The notes: generated by a model not told the origin, from the sequence alone. DNA of 64,000 bases from an uncultured Flavobacteriales bacterium (GCA_903939755.1 CAJAII010000039.1:1-64000), one strand, 5' to 3'; positions 1-9,452 are shown, counted from the stretch's first letter. Made by a program: numbers and translations.

Positions 1-3000
1 CTCTCGGCTATCAATCGATGTTTTAGTAAAGTAACGATGTTTATTAAAAAAAGCAACCTGCATTTCATCCCACTTTCTATCACTTTTAATTTTATCCATC
101 GTTTTAAGTTCCAGCTTTAAATTATTAGAGATTAGTTGGAAATCATCCCTGCCTAGGTAATCTAAATCCGCGTCACACATTATTTCTTGTAAGTGATTTA
201 AAGGCTTATGCGGGATTTCTGTAACTTCTATTAATTCCACAATCGTATTAATGTGTTGTTCGGTGTAACCGTATTTGGGCAAGAGCTCTGAAGCCATTTG
301 TGCACCGATATATTCATTGGAATCATATTGTTTTAAAAAACCTGCATCATGAAATAAGGCCGCTGTTTTAAGCAAAAACAAGCCCTCATCCGTTATCCCT
401 TCAAGAAAAGCAATACGCTCAACCGAATTAACCACATCTTTTGTGTGTCCAACGGAATGATATAGCAAGTGAGGTGGAAGACCTATTGTTAATTTATTTA
501 TTATTTCTCGTTCTGCTTTGTAATATTTTATATCACTAAAAAAGTGAAGTTGAACAATTTGATAAAAACGATCATTCGGTTTTAAACCCTCGCCATTTAA
601 TGACAATTCCTTTTTTATAGCATGAACGACATACATATCAACCAATGTCTTTGACTTGGTTTGAGCCTTGCCCTTATATTCGCATTCAAAATACGGTTCA
701 ATAAAATTAAATGTTGATTCTGAAACGGTTACCTTTCCGGGTTCACTAAGCATTTCCATTCTTTGCGCCTGATTCACCGTAGCACCCCAAACATCGTACG
801 CAATTTTCAACTTACCGATAACGCCTGCGGTAACAGGCCCTGAATTTACCCCCAATCTCAATTGCCAATAATCCTTTCCATTTGCAATTGCTTCAAATTT
901 TAATCGATTCATATAATCCTGAATCTGAAGAGCGGCAATACAAGTATCAATTGGATGTGTTGAGTTTTTGTCTGGTATGCCTCCAGCAACCATATATGCA
1001 TCGCCGATTGTTTTAATTTTCTCAAGATTATTAGCAAAAGAAATGGTGTCGAATTTACGAAAAATGACATCTAGTTTTGCGACTAAGCGACTTGGGGACA
1101 TCGACTCTGCAATTTTTGTAAAACCAACCACATCTGTAAACATTACCGTTACAAATTCGTAGGCTCTTGCTTGAACCTTTCCGTTCATGTTTAGCTCCTT
1201 AACCACTTGAACAGGCAGGGCATTTTTTAACCATTTTTCTGCTATTTCTTTTTCTTTAAATAATAGTTTTTGTTGTGCGATTACTTTGTTTTTCTCTTCG
1301 TTAATTAGGCTGTTTTGAGCCTCAATTTGTGATTTCTGCTGACGAATCTCACGCGTTCTTTCCGCGATTTTCATTTCCAACCTAACCTGATCACGTCTTG
1401 TTTGATTGATTCGATTTCGGATAAGAAAATAAACACTAAAGAAAATAATAATTATTACGATTGCCCAAAATAAAAATGTAGCCCAATAAGGAGGGTTTAT
1501 TACAAATACAAGAGTTGCCGGCACCTTGCTCCATGGCCCATCTCCAATTCTAGCATAAATTTTTAACGTGTATTTCCCAAAGGACAGTGCATTAAAATTC
1601 ACAGAATTCGAATGATTAAAGATTTTTGTGTCGGTTTGCTCGCCCTCTAACACGTATTTATATGCGATTAATTCCGGAGCACATAAATTCGTTGGTTGAA
1701 AAAATACGGTAAAACTTCTTTGCCTATAATCTAAGGATAAAACGCCATCATTAAAGGTCGATAATTCAAATGCATTAAATTCTTTTCCTTTAGGATATTG
1801 CTTGTTTGCATCAATTGAGAGCCTGGTAATCCTAACATTAGATAGCTGTTTCGTGTTAACGATATTATACGGATAAAAATAATTGCACCCGTATATGCCC
1901 CCAAAAAACAAATTGCCATTCCGTGATTTAAAATAGGAATTAGAATTAAATTCATTACAAATAAGACCATTTAACTCATCGAATTTTTTTATTTCACCAG
2001 TAGACAAATTATATTTCGCCACCCCTCGATTCGTGGATACCCATAAATTATTGCTTTCGTCCGGCAAAATTCCATAGACCACATTGTTGGGTAATCCTTG
2101 CTTCTTATTTATTAATAATCCTTTTAATGTCAAGGTATTGAACTTTAAGATGCCATCTCCTAAAGTTCCTAAATAATACTCATTGGGGCCCGTTTGACAA
2201 ATGCTACTTAGAATGTCCCGCGTATACGTAAAGATCTTATCGTTTAACCAAAATGGTTTGATCGACATGGTAGCACCATCAAAAACGCTAAGTCCTCCGC
2301 TGCTAGTGGAGAAAAAGATGGTGCCTTGCTTATCTTGAAAAATAGTTCGACATATTCCCTCTTTTATAGTGCTTGTCGTTTTACGATTATCGTGCGTAAA
2401 ATAAATTGTTTTTCCTGTCTTTTCATTCCATAAAATAACCCCCGCATTTGTAGCTAGAAAATACTCCTCCTTTCGATACTTTAAAATGGAATAAATTCGT
2501 TGGTGTAAATTGGCTTTTGGGTTATCCGGGAAGTTTATTTTTTGAAATTTCCCCTGGCGATCTTTCGTATTTAAACGATATAAGCCATCGTAGCATCCTA
2601 ATAATAATGATTCATTCGGTAAAACCATAATACAAAGTACAGACCCGCCCCCTTTATTCAATGACTGATCATTGAAGAAATGTTGAAAGGTTCCAAGTTT
2701 AGGGTTATACGTTGAAAGGCCAGAATCTGTCCCTATGAATACAAATTCTGAATTTGCACTTTCATTAATACTCCATACGTTTTGACTAGGCAGGCCATAC
2801 GTTGTATTTACACTAGGTCCAATGGAAAAAAAGCCACGATCATTTGGATTAAAACTAGAAAGTCCTCTTTCACTTCCTACCCAACCGATTCCAGATTTAT
2901 CTATTAATAAAAAGGAAATGTTATTATTTAATAACGAGTTTTTCTTGAAGATGTCGTCGGTACTAATAAGCACTTGTCCATCTTGCTTTAACTGCACTAA

Positions 3001-3834
3001 TCCCTGGCCATTCGTGGCAAAAAGCCAGGTATTATTTACACGTTGTATCCCTATTATAGAGCGGCTGATTTTTTGATTTATTGACGTGTATGCTCTCTGC
3101 GTCTTTTTAGTAATCAACGAATAAGAAAACAAGCCTTGTGAAGATGAAAAAAGAATTTTTTGATTATTATCAAACGTATAGGCAGCCATGACAATGAATG
3201 GAGCATTGCCATTTTGAATGGGGATTTGAAGTTTGGAGCTTACTTTTTTAGTGATATCAATTACGCACACACCATGAGTTGCTGATGAGATAAGTATCTT
3301 TCCGTAAGAAACGCTAGAAAGAAACTGAATGTTTGTCTTCGGGATGAATTCAGGGACGGAAGTAAATTTCCTGGTTTTTATATTAAAACATAAAAGCAAC
3401 TTACTCTGGGTTTTCAGCCACAAAAAATCACCTCCATCATAAACAATGCTTTCAATGTGCAGTGCTTCTTTTTTTGTTAGAAAAAAGGTGGAGAATTTTC
3501 CTGTTTTGGAATTGAACAAAAGCAATCCGTTTACTGTTCCGAACCATAATTCTCCCTGAGCAGTTTTAGCAGAGGAAGTGATGTAGGCATTGTAAATATT
3601 AGGGGTGTTTTCACGATTGTACACCCTAAATTCTCTGCCATCGAAATGATTCAAGCCTTCTTGAGTGCCTACCCAGATCCCATTGTAGTCATCCTCCAGT
3701 ATAGTTGAAACCATACTTTGCGATAGGCCATTAGAAATAGTATAATTAATAAACCGCAGGTCGGATTGGGCGTTTGTAGTAAACGATAATAAGCATAGAA
3801 AAATAGAGTAGAAAAGATATTTTACCCCGTTCAT
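1..3834 (-). CDS. Sensor protein: propeller, TM helix, adenylate cyclase, HD domain (3' end off the window)
   Basis: The reading frame is open for 1278 codons from the ATG at 3834 and is cut by the left edge. After a signal peptide (about residues 1-22, ending TNAQ) come two-component-regulator-type propeller repeats (for example GIWVGTQEGLNHFDG, GELWFGTVNGLLLF), then a Y_Y_Y-like domain, one membrane helix near plus positions 1400-1490, a coiled coil, and a class III nucleotide cyclase domain (about 680-1170). The cyclase keeps both metal aspartates (FTDVVGFT, IGDAYM), and its substrate-selecting residues (KTIGDAYM lysine, YDVWGATVN aspartate) predict ATP use, so cAMP synthesis. An HD-type metal phosphohydrolase domain follows (YHSVGHT, ALFHDAG, DADLDYLG). 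It probably senses periplasmic signals. The start lies 3 bp after the ferritin stop, so the two are likely cotranscribed. The cyclase call is firm; the ligand and the HD substrate are unknown. Confidence 0.85.
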   Translation of the reverse strand, partial: MNGVKYLFYSIFLCLLSFTTNAQSDLRFINYTISNGLSQSMVSTILEDDYNGIWVGTQEGLNHFDGREFRVYNRENTPNIYNAYITSSAKTAQGELWFGTVNGLLLFNSKTGKFSTFFLTKKEALHIESIVYDGGDFLWLKTQSKLLLCFNIKTRKFTSVPEFIPKTNIQFLSSVSYGKILISSATHGVCVIDITKKVSSKLQIPIQNGNAPFIVMAAYTFDNNQKILFSSSQGLFSYSLITKKTQRAYTSINQKISRSIIGIQRVNNTWLFATNGQGLVQLKQDGQVLISTDDIFKKNSLLNNNISFLLIDKSGIGWVGSERGLSSFNPNDRGFFSIGPSVNTTYGLPSQNVWSINESANSEFVFIGTDSGLSTYNPKLGTFQHFFNDQSLNKGGGSVLCIMVLPNESLLLGCYDGLYRLNTKDRQGKFQKINFPDNPKANLHQRIYSILKYRKEEYFLATNAGVILWNEKTGKTIYFTHDNRKTTSTIKEGICRTIFQDKQGTIFFSTSSGGLSVFDGATMSIKPFWLNDKIFTYTRDILSSICQTGPNEYYLGTLGDGILKFNTLTLKGLLINKKQGLPNNVVYGILPDESNNLWVSTNRGVAKYNLSTGEIKKFDELNGLICNEFNSNSYFKSRNGNLFFGGIYGCNYFYPYNIVNTKQLSNVRITRLSIDANKQYPKGKEFNAFELSTFNDGVLSLDYRQRSFTVFFQPTNLCAPELIAYKYVLEGEQTDTKIFNHSNSVNFNALSFGKYTLKIYARIGDGPWSKVPATLVFVINPPYWATFLFWAIVIIIIFFSVYFLIRNRINQTRRDQVRLEMKIAERTREIRQQKSQIEAQNSLINEEKNKVIAQQKLLFKEKEIAEKWLKNALPVQVVKELNMNGKVQARAYEFVTVMFTDVVGFTKIAESMSPSRLVAKLDVIFRKFDTISFANNLEKIKTIGDAYMVAGGIPDKNSTHPIDTCIAALQIQDYMNRLKFEAIANGKDYWQLRLGVNSGPVTAGVIGKLKIAYDVWGATVNQAQRMEMLSEPGKVTVSESTFNFIEPYFECEYKGKAQTKSKTLVDMYVVHAIKKELSLNGEGLKPNDRFYQIVQLHFFSDIKYYKAEREIINKLTIGLPPHLLYHSVGHTKDVVNSVERIAFLEGITDEGLFLLKTAALFHDAGFLKQYDSNEYIGAQMASELLPKYGYTEQHINTIVELIEVTEIPHKPLNHLQEIMCDADLDYLGRDDFQLISNNLKLELKTMDKIKSDRKWDEMQVAFFNKHRYFTKTSIDSRE

Positions 3835-3837
3835 TCC

Positions 3838-4359
3838 TTAATTCCCCTTTTGCGGCGAAACAGTCGTGTTTTCCTGCGAAGAATTTTCTAAATCCCTGTC
3901 AAATAGGTACACGCCTCCCTGATGATCGCCAATAAGACGCAGTTTATCCAGCATTGTTCGTGCTAACGCTTCTTCTTCTATTTGTTCAGAAACATACCAC
4001 TGAACGAAATTATGAGTCGTGTAATCCTTCTCTTGCAAGCAAATATCCACTAAATTATTAATGCTTTCCGTTACCAGTATTTCATGCTTAAGCAAGGATT
4101 CAAAAACGTTTTTTAAGTCAGTGAATTCTTTCGGTGGTGTTGAAACCCCGGCAATTTCGGCGCAACCTCCACGCTCATTGACAAATTTTATCAATTTCAA
4201 CATGTGAAAACGCTCTTCATCAGAATGCGCGTACATGAACTTTGCTGTTCCGTTTAATCCATTAGCTTCTGACCAGGAGGCCATTGCTAAATAAAACTGA
4301 GAGGAAAATGCTTCCTTTTGAATTTGGTCGTTAAGTGCCTTTTCTACGCGTGGATTCAT
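3838..4359 (-). CDS. Ferritin (non-haem iron storage)
   Basis: This 173-residue protein matches the bacterial ferritin (FtnA) family over nearly its whole length. It oxidises Fe(II) and stores iron as a mineral inside a 24-subunit cytoplasmic shell. The ferroxidase ligands can be placed by motif: Glu16 (QKEAFSSQFY), Glu49 and His52 (DEERFH), Glu93, Gln126 and Glu129 (SEQIEEEA). The C-terminal tail after residue 155 is polar and not conserved in the family. A TAnnTTTG box lies just upstream at 4376-4383. The adenylate cyclase gene follows after only 3 bp, which suggests cotranscription. Confidence 0.95.
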   Translation of the reverse strand: MNPRVEKALNDQIQKEAFSSQFYLAMASWSEANGLNGTAKFMYAHSDEERFHMLKLIKFVNERGGCAEIAGVSTPPKEFTDLKNVFESLLKHEILVTESINNLVDICLQEKDYTTHNFVQWYVSEQIEEEALARTMLDKLRLIGDHQGGVYLFDRDLENSSQENTTVSPQKGN

Positions 4360-4375
4360 CCGATTTGATTTTACA

Positions 4376-4383
4376 CAAATTTA
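4376..4383 (-). promoter_or_regulatory. Candidate -7 box for ferritin
   Basis: On the minus strand this reads TAAATTTG, a match to the Bacteroidota -7 consensus TAnnTTTG, 16 bp before the ferritin ATG. The expected upstream TTG is only approximate (CTG with an 18-nt spacer), so this is a candidate. Confidence 0.4.
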
Positions 4384-4449
4384 GAGAATCTAATCGAAAA
4401 ACAGAAGGGTGAAGGTATAATTTAATGGATAAACCATTACTTATTATTA

Positions 4450-5202
4450 TTAATAATAGGTCAAATACAAGAAGCCCCCAGCGATTAACGCCCCTAAACC
4501 GCTAAAATATGCCGTTGTAGCAGCTCTTCGCTTCTTTTTTTTTGCTTCAGACATGAAGCCTGTTTTATAAGTTGGGTTGCTATTTAATAAGGCATCGTTA
4601 GGGTTGGCGCTATTATTTATTTTTTTTGGAGGAACATAGGCACAAATAGTTGCCGGTGCAATAGGGTAAATGAATATCGTAGTTAATCCACAAATGACCT
4701 CCCAAACAAGCAAGCCAGGCGCAGGCTTATAATAATTTTTGGCATCCACTTTACCTAAACCAAAGTAATCGACCCCACTATTATCCGATGATGGATCAAG
4801 TAATTCCTTCGTTCCATCATGTAATTTGATTAGCAAAAAGTCACTTTTCATCATTACAGTGGGAGGATTCAACCTTCCATTGTAGGAGAAATAAATTACA
4901 CTAGAGGGGTCAATCTCTATAACTTTACCAAAAAGAAAGACCCCCTCCTTGGTTATCAGCGTGTCATTCGCAAACAACTGTTCCGTTTTACCATTCTCAT
5001 ACTTTATAAAAATAACGTTCGAGCGAGCAATTAATACCAGTTCCTTAACAGAGGTGTCAAGTGAAGCATAAGCAATAAAATTACTATCCACGGCTGTAAT
5101 TCTTGCCGGAAAAATAAGGCCCTTGCTATCTACAAGTGTATCTTGCGAATAACAGGTGATAGCAGAAATTCCTGATAAAAAGAAGAAAATTAGTGATTTC
5201 AT
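4450..5202 (-). CDS. Exported protein with two copies of a D-x-L...DGTKE repeat
   Basis: I do not recognise a named family. The 250-residue protein has a signal peptide (about 1-19, ending CYSQ). Two tandem units of about 57 residues follow (21-77 and 80-136). Each begins D-T-L, passes through a V/I-x-x-I/V-D-P/S-x-x-I-x-Y core and ends in I-K-[YL]-x-[DN]-G-[KT]. A hydrophobic helix lies at about 165-190, then a basic stretch (EAKKKKRRAA) and a final membrane helix (about 228-248). The same unit occurs once in the gene upstream, 11 bp away, so the pair is probably cotranscribed. Cell-envelope location is inferred; function is unknown. Confidence 0.75.
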   Translation of the reverse strand: MKSLIFFFLSGISAITCYSQDTLVDSKGLIFPARITAVDSNFIAYASLDTSVKELVLIARSNVIFIKYENGKTEQLFANDTLITKEGVFLFGKVIEIDPSSVIYFSYNGRLNPPTVMMKSDFLLIKLHDGTKELLDPSSDNSGVDYFGLGKVDAKNYYKPAPGLLVWEVICGLTTIFIYPIAPATICAYVPPKKINNSANPNDALLNSNPTYKTGFMSEAKKKKRRAATTAYFSGLGALIAGGFLYLTYY

Positions 5203-5213
5203 AAAGAAAATTT

Positions 5214-6011
5214 TTAACTCTTACGTGAATTAAACCCAATAACAAGACTAAGTCTAAAACCTGAAGTAGTTGTAACACCAGGAACATCAATATAATTACC
5301 TGTAATGGGATCGTATTCTTTACTAGGGGCAGTGGTCTTTCTTATTGAAGGAGAAAACACCACATTTATAGGAAAGGTAACTTTTCCAATTTTAAAGGAC
5401 GCTCCAGCCGCCATTACCAAGCCAACTCCAGAAAGCGATAAATTCGGCCCTACACCTAACTCAACACCCGACCGTGTGCGAAAGCCAAGAATTCCAGAAG
5501 CGCTCGGAAGAAACAATCCTTGTTCAAGGCCGCCAATCATAGGAACAAACTCTACTAAACCACATGCCCCATTATCAAGGGTAAAAATTCGCGTTTCAAA
5601 TTGCCATCCAAATTGAGAAATCCATGGTGTTATGTCTCCTCTATTAAATGCCTCAGCAATTCTATCCCTTGAGGTACCCGCCTCTAAAAAAGTTACTCCG
5701 ACTCTTGGTCCTCCATATCGTTTGGACGGTGATAACAAATCATCCGCTAAATTGTCGGGCTTTTTATTTTCAACTTTAGGAGCAACGCCGAATTCATCCT
5801 TGGTCCCATCGCTATACATCACCATCTTAACGTCTGTTAAATTCATCGTGTAGCTAGGCCCATCCGTTGTTTTTTTAAATTTTATCAATGTGGGGGTAAC
5901 TTCAGAAACGAACACATTCATTTGTGTTCCATTTTTTAAGGTTAAGACATCTTGTGCATTTGCCATAAAAATGGTTAGCATAAAAAAGGTAAGGGATAAG
6001 ATCGTTTTCAT
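5214..6011 (-). CDS. Exported protein with the same N-terminal repeat and a beta-rich C-terminal region
   Basis: This 265-residue protein of unknown function has a signal peptide (1-19, ending ANAQ). One repeat unit (21-74, DVLTLKNGTQ to YSDGTKDEF) resembles the two units of the next gene. The rest (about 95-265) is glycine-rich with alternating hydrophobic residues and ends in a strand-like segment (GFRLSLVIGF), as in Bacteroidota outer-membrane or surface beta proteins. Such N-terminal segments are common in uncharacterised Bacteroidota exported proteins. It is first in a two-gene unit, with a candidate -7 box at 6049-6056. The outer-membrane assignment is inference. Confidence 0.75.
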   Translation of the reverse strand: MKTILSLTFFMLTIFMANAQDVLTLKNGTQMNVFVSEVTPTLIKFKKTTDGPSYTMNLTDVKMVMYSDGTKDEFGVAPKVENKKPDNLADDLLSPSKRYGGPRVGVTFLEAGTSRDRIAEAFNRGDITPWISQFGWQFETRIFTLDNGACGLVEFVPMIGGLEQGLFLPSASGILGFRTRSGVELGVGPNLSLSGVGLVMAAGASFKIGKVTFPINVVFSPSIRKTTAPSKEYDPITGNYIDVPGVTTTSGFRLSLVIGFNSRKS

Positions 6012-6048
6012 AGAAATGAATTTAGTTAATAATAATAGTAAACTTCTG

Positions 6049-6056
6049 CAAAATTA
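6049..6056 (-). promoter_or_regulatory. Candidate -7 box for the repeat-protein pair
   Basis: The minus strand reads TAATTTTG, matching TAnnTTTG, 37 bp before the ATG at 6011. No TTG lies at the expected -33 distance, so this is weak. Confidence 0.3.
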
Positions 6057-6122
6057 AGTAAGCTATTATAAATATATAATTGAATTTCCCAATAGCAAAA
6101 ATAGTTGTTGCGAAAATTGCAA

Positions 6123-7139
6123 CTAGGAGGTAAATTCTATTTCCGCTTCAATTTTTTTCCGAAACAATAAGATCGTTCTATCAAACTCATAAAAGAAATG
6201 GTTTCTTTCTTTTTCATTGACAACACTTATCAAGCTTGAATTATTGATTTGCATGTCTAAGATCTGTTTTGTGTCTGACACATAATGCTCATCGGTGGTT
6301 TGCAGGTAATTCATAACATTATGCGTTAAATACAGTCCTTTCCTGTCCTTGCTTTCATAATAAAATGCCGCATCCGTATTAATTGTTTCATTTAAGTACA
6401 TGTCAAATTTATTCCCATTGGCAGGAATTTGTGTGCCATAAACAAACTTTTTTCCGCATATAGCTTGTTCCTTTAAATGCTGAGAAAACATGAGCGCCCT
6501 GTCACACAGAAAAAGCGCATAGCTTGGGTCTTCAAACATATTTGAGTTAAAATAATACAAGATTTGCCTCAGGAAACCCCGCATTAATTCTGGATCATAA
6601 ATTTCAACGGAAGGAATCGTATTATAAATTGAAATAATTTTCATCCCTAACTCAAAAGCTCGTTCAGGCACTTTTTCATGCCGAAACAATGTGTTTTGGT
6701 ATTCGGGGATTTTTAAATACGTTTTTGCCCAAAAGAACAAGCGAAATCGAAGCAATTGAGGGATATTTATCAATTGTAAAAACGGCATGTTGTTGATCGT
6801 TAAGATTATTTTTGGATCGTCTAATGACTTTAGGTTTTGAAATGCTTTTAAGATCCCTTCTAAATAGGATTCTAAACTAAAATCAAAGGCATTGAGGGGC
6901 ATATATCCAAATGCTACATTCCCCTTTTTAAGTTGCAAAAGACTATCAAAAGAAATATCAAAGGAATTGCAAAGCTGTTTAACTTCATTAATCGTAAGTG
7001 GTGTTTCATTTCGCAATCTTCGGTATGCCGCATCTTGGCTAACCGACAACACATCACTAAGAACATGACTGATAGAATCCCCTGGGCTCAATTTAAGCTT
7101 AACTAATTCCAATAATTGATCTTGTATTTTTTTAGTCAT
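6123..7139 (-). CDS. Helix-turn-helix protein with a helical C-terminal region
   Basis: The 338-residue protein opens with a DNA-binding-like helix-turn-helix at about 15-70 (SISHVLSDVLSVSQDAAYRR then LTINEVKQLCNSFDISFD). This arrangement is seen in Bacteroidota regulators that join an HTH to a long alpha-helical region. Residues 90-335 are mainly helical with no catalytic motif I can name, and there is no membrane segment. It starts 12 bp after the murF-alr stop, so it is probably read from the same transcript. A transcriptional role is inferred from the HTH only; its targets and ligand are unknown. Confidence 0.7.
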   Translation of the reverse strand: MTKKIQDQLLELVKLKLSPGDSISHVLSDVLSVSQDAAYRRLRNETPLTINEVKQLCNSFDISFDSLLQLKKGNVAFGYMPLNAFDFSLESYLEGILKAFQNLKSLDDPKIILTINNMPFLQLINIPQLLRFRLFFWAKTYLKIPEYQNTLFRHEKVPERAFELGMKIISIYNTIPSVEIYDPELMRGFLRQILYYFNSNMFEDPSYALFLCDRALMFSQHLKEQAICGKKFVYGTQIPANGNKFDMYLNETINTDAAFYYESKDRKGLYLTHNVMNYLQTTDEHYVSDTKQILDMQINNSSLISVVNEKERNHFFYEFDRTILLFRKKIEAEIEFTS

Positions 7140-7151
7140 GGTCGTTACAAA

Positions 7152-9452
7152 TTAATCTTCATTGATATAACTTCGATGAACCCGTTGCGAAATTCCCGTT
7201 AATAATTCATAAGGGATGGTAGCCATTTGAGTCGCCAACGTTTCTACTTGTTGATTCGGGCCAATAATTTCCACCTCATCACCTGAATTTACGTTTATGT
7301 GAGTAACATCAACCATAATCATATCCATGCATACATTGCCAACCGTTGGACAAAAAACACCTTGAATAAACACGCCACCTTTTCCATTACTCAAACTTCT
7401 TCTATAACCATCCCCATAACCGACTGGGATTACCGCGATCGTTAAATCCGTGGGGGCAATAAAAGTGCGGCTATATCCAACACTTTGCCCTTTTAACACC
7501 TTTTTTAGTTGAGAAACCGTACTTTTCCAAGCAATCACGGGTTGTAGCTTTTTTGTCCAAGCTGGATTAGCACTAATTCCAAAAATACCAATCCCCATTC
7601 GTACCATATCCAATTGATTACTCCCAAAATTTACAATTCCTTCCGAATTTAATATATGGCGCAAAAAAGGCTGATTAATGGCTTTTTTAATTTGTTCACA
7701 GGAGTTAACAAACAATTCAATTTGGTCTAAAGTAAAGCGTTTATCTTCCCGATTATCAGCTTCTGCCAAATGCGAATACACACTTTTAATACTAACTTCG
7801 GGTTGTGATCGTATGATGTCAACTAATTTTCGGATTTCAGTTGGCAGAAACCCTAAGCGATTCATTCCTGTGTCAAACTTTAAATGTATAGGAAAACCTT
7901 CTTTGTTATGCGCAATTAATTGATGAAGTAGCGCATCAAGTTGATCAAAAGAATAAATGGCTGGTTCTAAATTATAATTTATGCAATCCCCAAAGGCCTC
8001 TTCTTCCGCATTCATGACCAGAATTGGCAACAAAACACCTGATTTTCTAAGTTCCACACCTTCGTCTACATAGGCAACACCCAAATAATCCACGCCGGTT
8101 TTTTCAATAAACTGTGCTATTCGGACCAATCCACTCCCATACGCTTGCGCTTTTACCATTACTAAGATTTTTGTTTGCTTGTGCAAACTCTCTTTATATG
8201 CTATGAGATTTTGTCTTAATGCTGATAAATTAATTTCTATTTGCGTCTTATGCTTTCGTAGTTTGAGGTGCATGGCCCATGTTTGCATGTTTGATTTTCT
8301 AGTTCCCTTTATCAGCACAACCGAATTTTCAAAGGTAAAAGAGGGCGCCTCCCCGCTATTTATGAGTTGGATTTCGTTTAATTTAAACGGTTTTGCGATG
8401 CTATAAATCTTATCTAACATCGGCAGATCTTGTTCATGCAAACCAATAATCAGCACCCTTGGACGATTATTAGCAATTGCCGCTTGAAATTCTAAGGAAT
8501 GTTGCAGTGCATCCAGGTCTAAATTGTAGGTGTCATTAATAATCATGTTATTATTCACTCCTTCATAGGTCTCTAAGCGCATGGCCAATCGAGGAGTCGA
8601 AGGAATGGCGACCATTATTTTTTCCATTGGGACCTTAAAAAATTTGGCAACTGCAATTGCAATGGCAGCAGACCTTTTACTGGCAACGTCCTTAAATGGG
8701 AGTGAAAGCAATTCTTCTTCCTCCATCTTAATTAATTCTCCTTCCTTAAGAAATGGGGAGTCGCTGGGATTAATTCCGGGGCCTAAAAATATTTTTTTTG
8801 CATTTAAAAACAGTTTTGTTTTTTCCGAAAACAGCTGGTTGATATCCTTAAAATTAGCAAGATGAGCCGTGCCAATATTTGTTAATACGGCAATGTCAGG
8901 AGACACCATTTTTTCTAGCACGTCCATTTCACCGGGGCGGGATATTCCCACTTCAATTATGGCCATATCGCAATCCTCGTTTAATTCAAGCAAGGAAAGG
9001 GCCACGCCAAGTTGTGAATTATAACTTTTTGGACTTCTAATTATTCGGTATTGGGTAGATAATAAATGATAAAGCCATTCTTTTGTGGTGGTTTTACCAA
9101 CACTTCCGGTAATGGCAATTACAGGAAATTGAAATTGATCTCGGTGGAATTTCGCTAATGCTTGAAGCGCTGTTAGTGGTTCATTGACCACTAAGAAACA
9201 AGCATTTTCAAAATTAGACGTTGGTTTTTTTGATACGATAAAAACACGGACTCCTTTTGAGTAGGCATCCTTAATAAAATCGTGGCCATCTTTGAATTCC
9301 CCTTTCAATGCGTAGTAAGCTACCTGAAAACCGGAAATAATTTTTCTAGTATCAACAGAAATTGAGTGGAGGAGAAGCCCCTCCGGAATTACCCCCGCAA
9401 CTTCGGCTTTACTTATTTGTGCAAGTCTTGATACGTCAATTGCTAAATTCAA
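7152..9452 (-). CDS. murF-alr: Bifunctional MurF (D-Ala-D-Ala ligase) / alanine racemase
   Basis: This is one 766-residue fusion. Residues 1-395 are MurF, which adds D-Ala-D-Ala to the UDP-MurNAc-tripeptide: the ATP loop is at 116-122 (GSVGKTT), with EVGISRPGEM and NDTYNLDLDAL. Residues 400-766 are a PLP-dependent alanine racemase with PLP lysine Lys434 (MVKAQAYGSG, usually VKANAYGHG) and the later GYGDGYRR and GNVCMDM motifs. The fusion supplies the D-Ala precursor and its ligation in one cytoplasmic polypeptide and is known across Bacteroidota. The start is a TTG whose last two bases are part of the tdk stop (TTGA overlap), so translation is probably coupled. No in-frame ATG lies near enough to replace it. 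Confidence 0.93.
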   Translation of the reverse strand: MNLAIDVSRLAQISKAEVAGVIPEGLLLHSISVDTRKIISGFQVAYYALKGEFKDGHDFIKDAYSKGVRVFIVSKKPTSNFENACFLVVNEPLTALQALAKFHRDQFQFPVIAITGSVGKTTTKEWLYHLLSTQYRIIRSPKSYNSQLGVALSLLELNEDCDMAIIEVGISRPGEMDVLEKMVSPDIAVLTNIGTAHLANFKDINQLFSEKTKLFLNAKKIFLGPGINPSDSPFLKEGELIKMEEEELLSLPFKDVASKRSAAIAIAVAKFFKVPMEKIMVAIPSTPRLAMRLETYEGVNNNMIINDTYNLDLDALQHSLEFQAAIANNRPRVLIIGLHEQDLPMLDKIYSIAKPFKLNEIQLINSGEAPSFTFENSVVLIKGTRKSNMQTWAMHLKLRKHKTQIEINLSALRQNLIAYKESLHKQTKILVMVKAQAYGSGLVRIAQFIEKTGVDYLGVAYVDEGVELRKSGVLLPILVMNAEEEAFGDCINYNLEPAIYSFDQLDALLHQLIAHNKEGFPIHLKFDTGMNRLGFLPTEIRKLVDIIRSQPEVSIKSVYSHLAEADNREDKRFTLDQIELFVNSCEQIKKAINQPFLRHILNSEGIVNFGSNQLDMVRMGIGIFGISANPAWTKKLQPVIAWKSTVSQLKKVLKGQSVGYSRTFIAPTDLTIAVIPVGYGDGYRRSLSNGKGGVFIQGVFCPTVGNVCMDMIMVDVTHINVNSGDEVEIIGPNQQVETLATQMATIPYELLTGISQRVHRSYINED

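Noticed and set aside
968..3076. Open frames on the plus strand inside the cyclase gene
   Set aside because: They lie antisense to a long continuous coding frame with clear domains and show no family resemblance.
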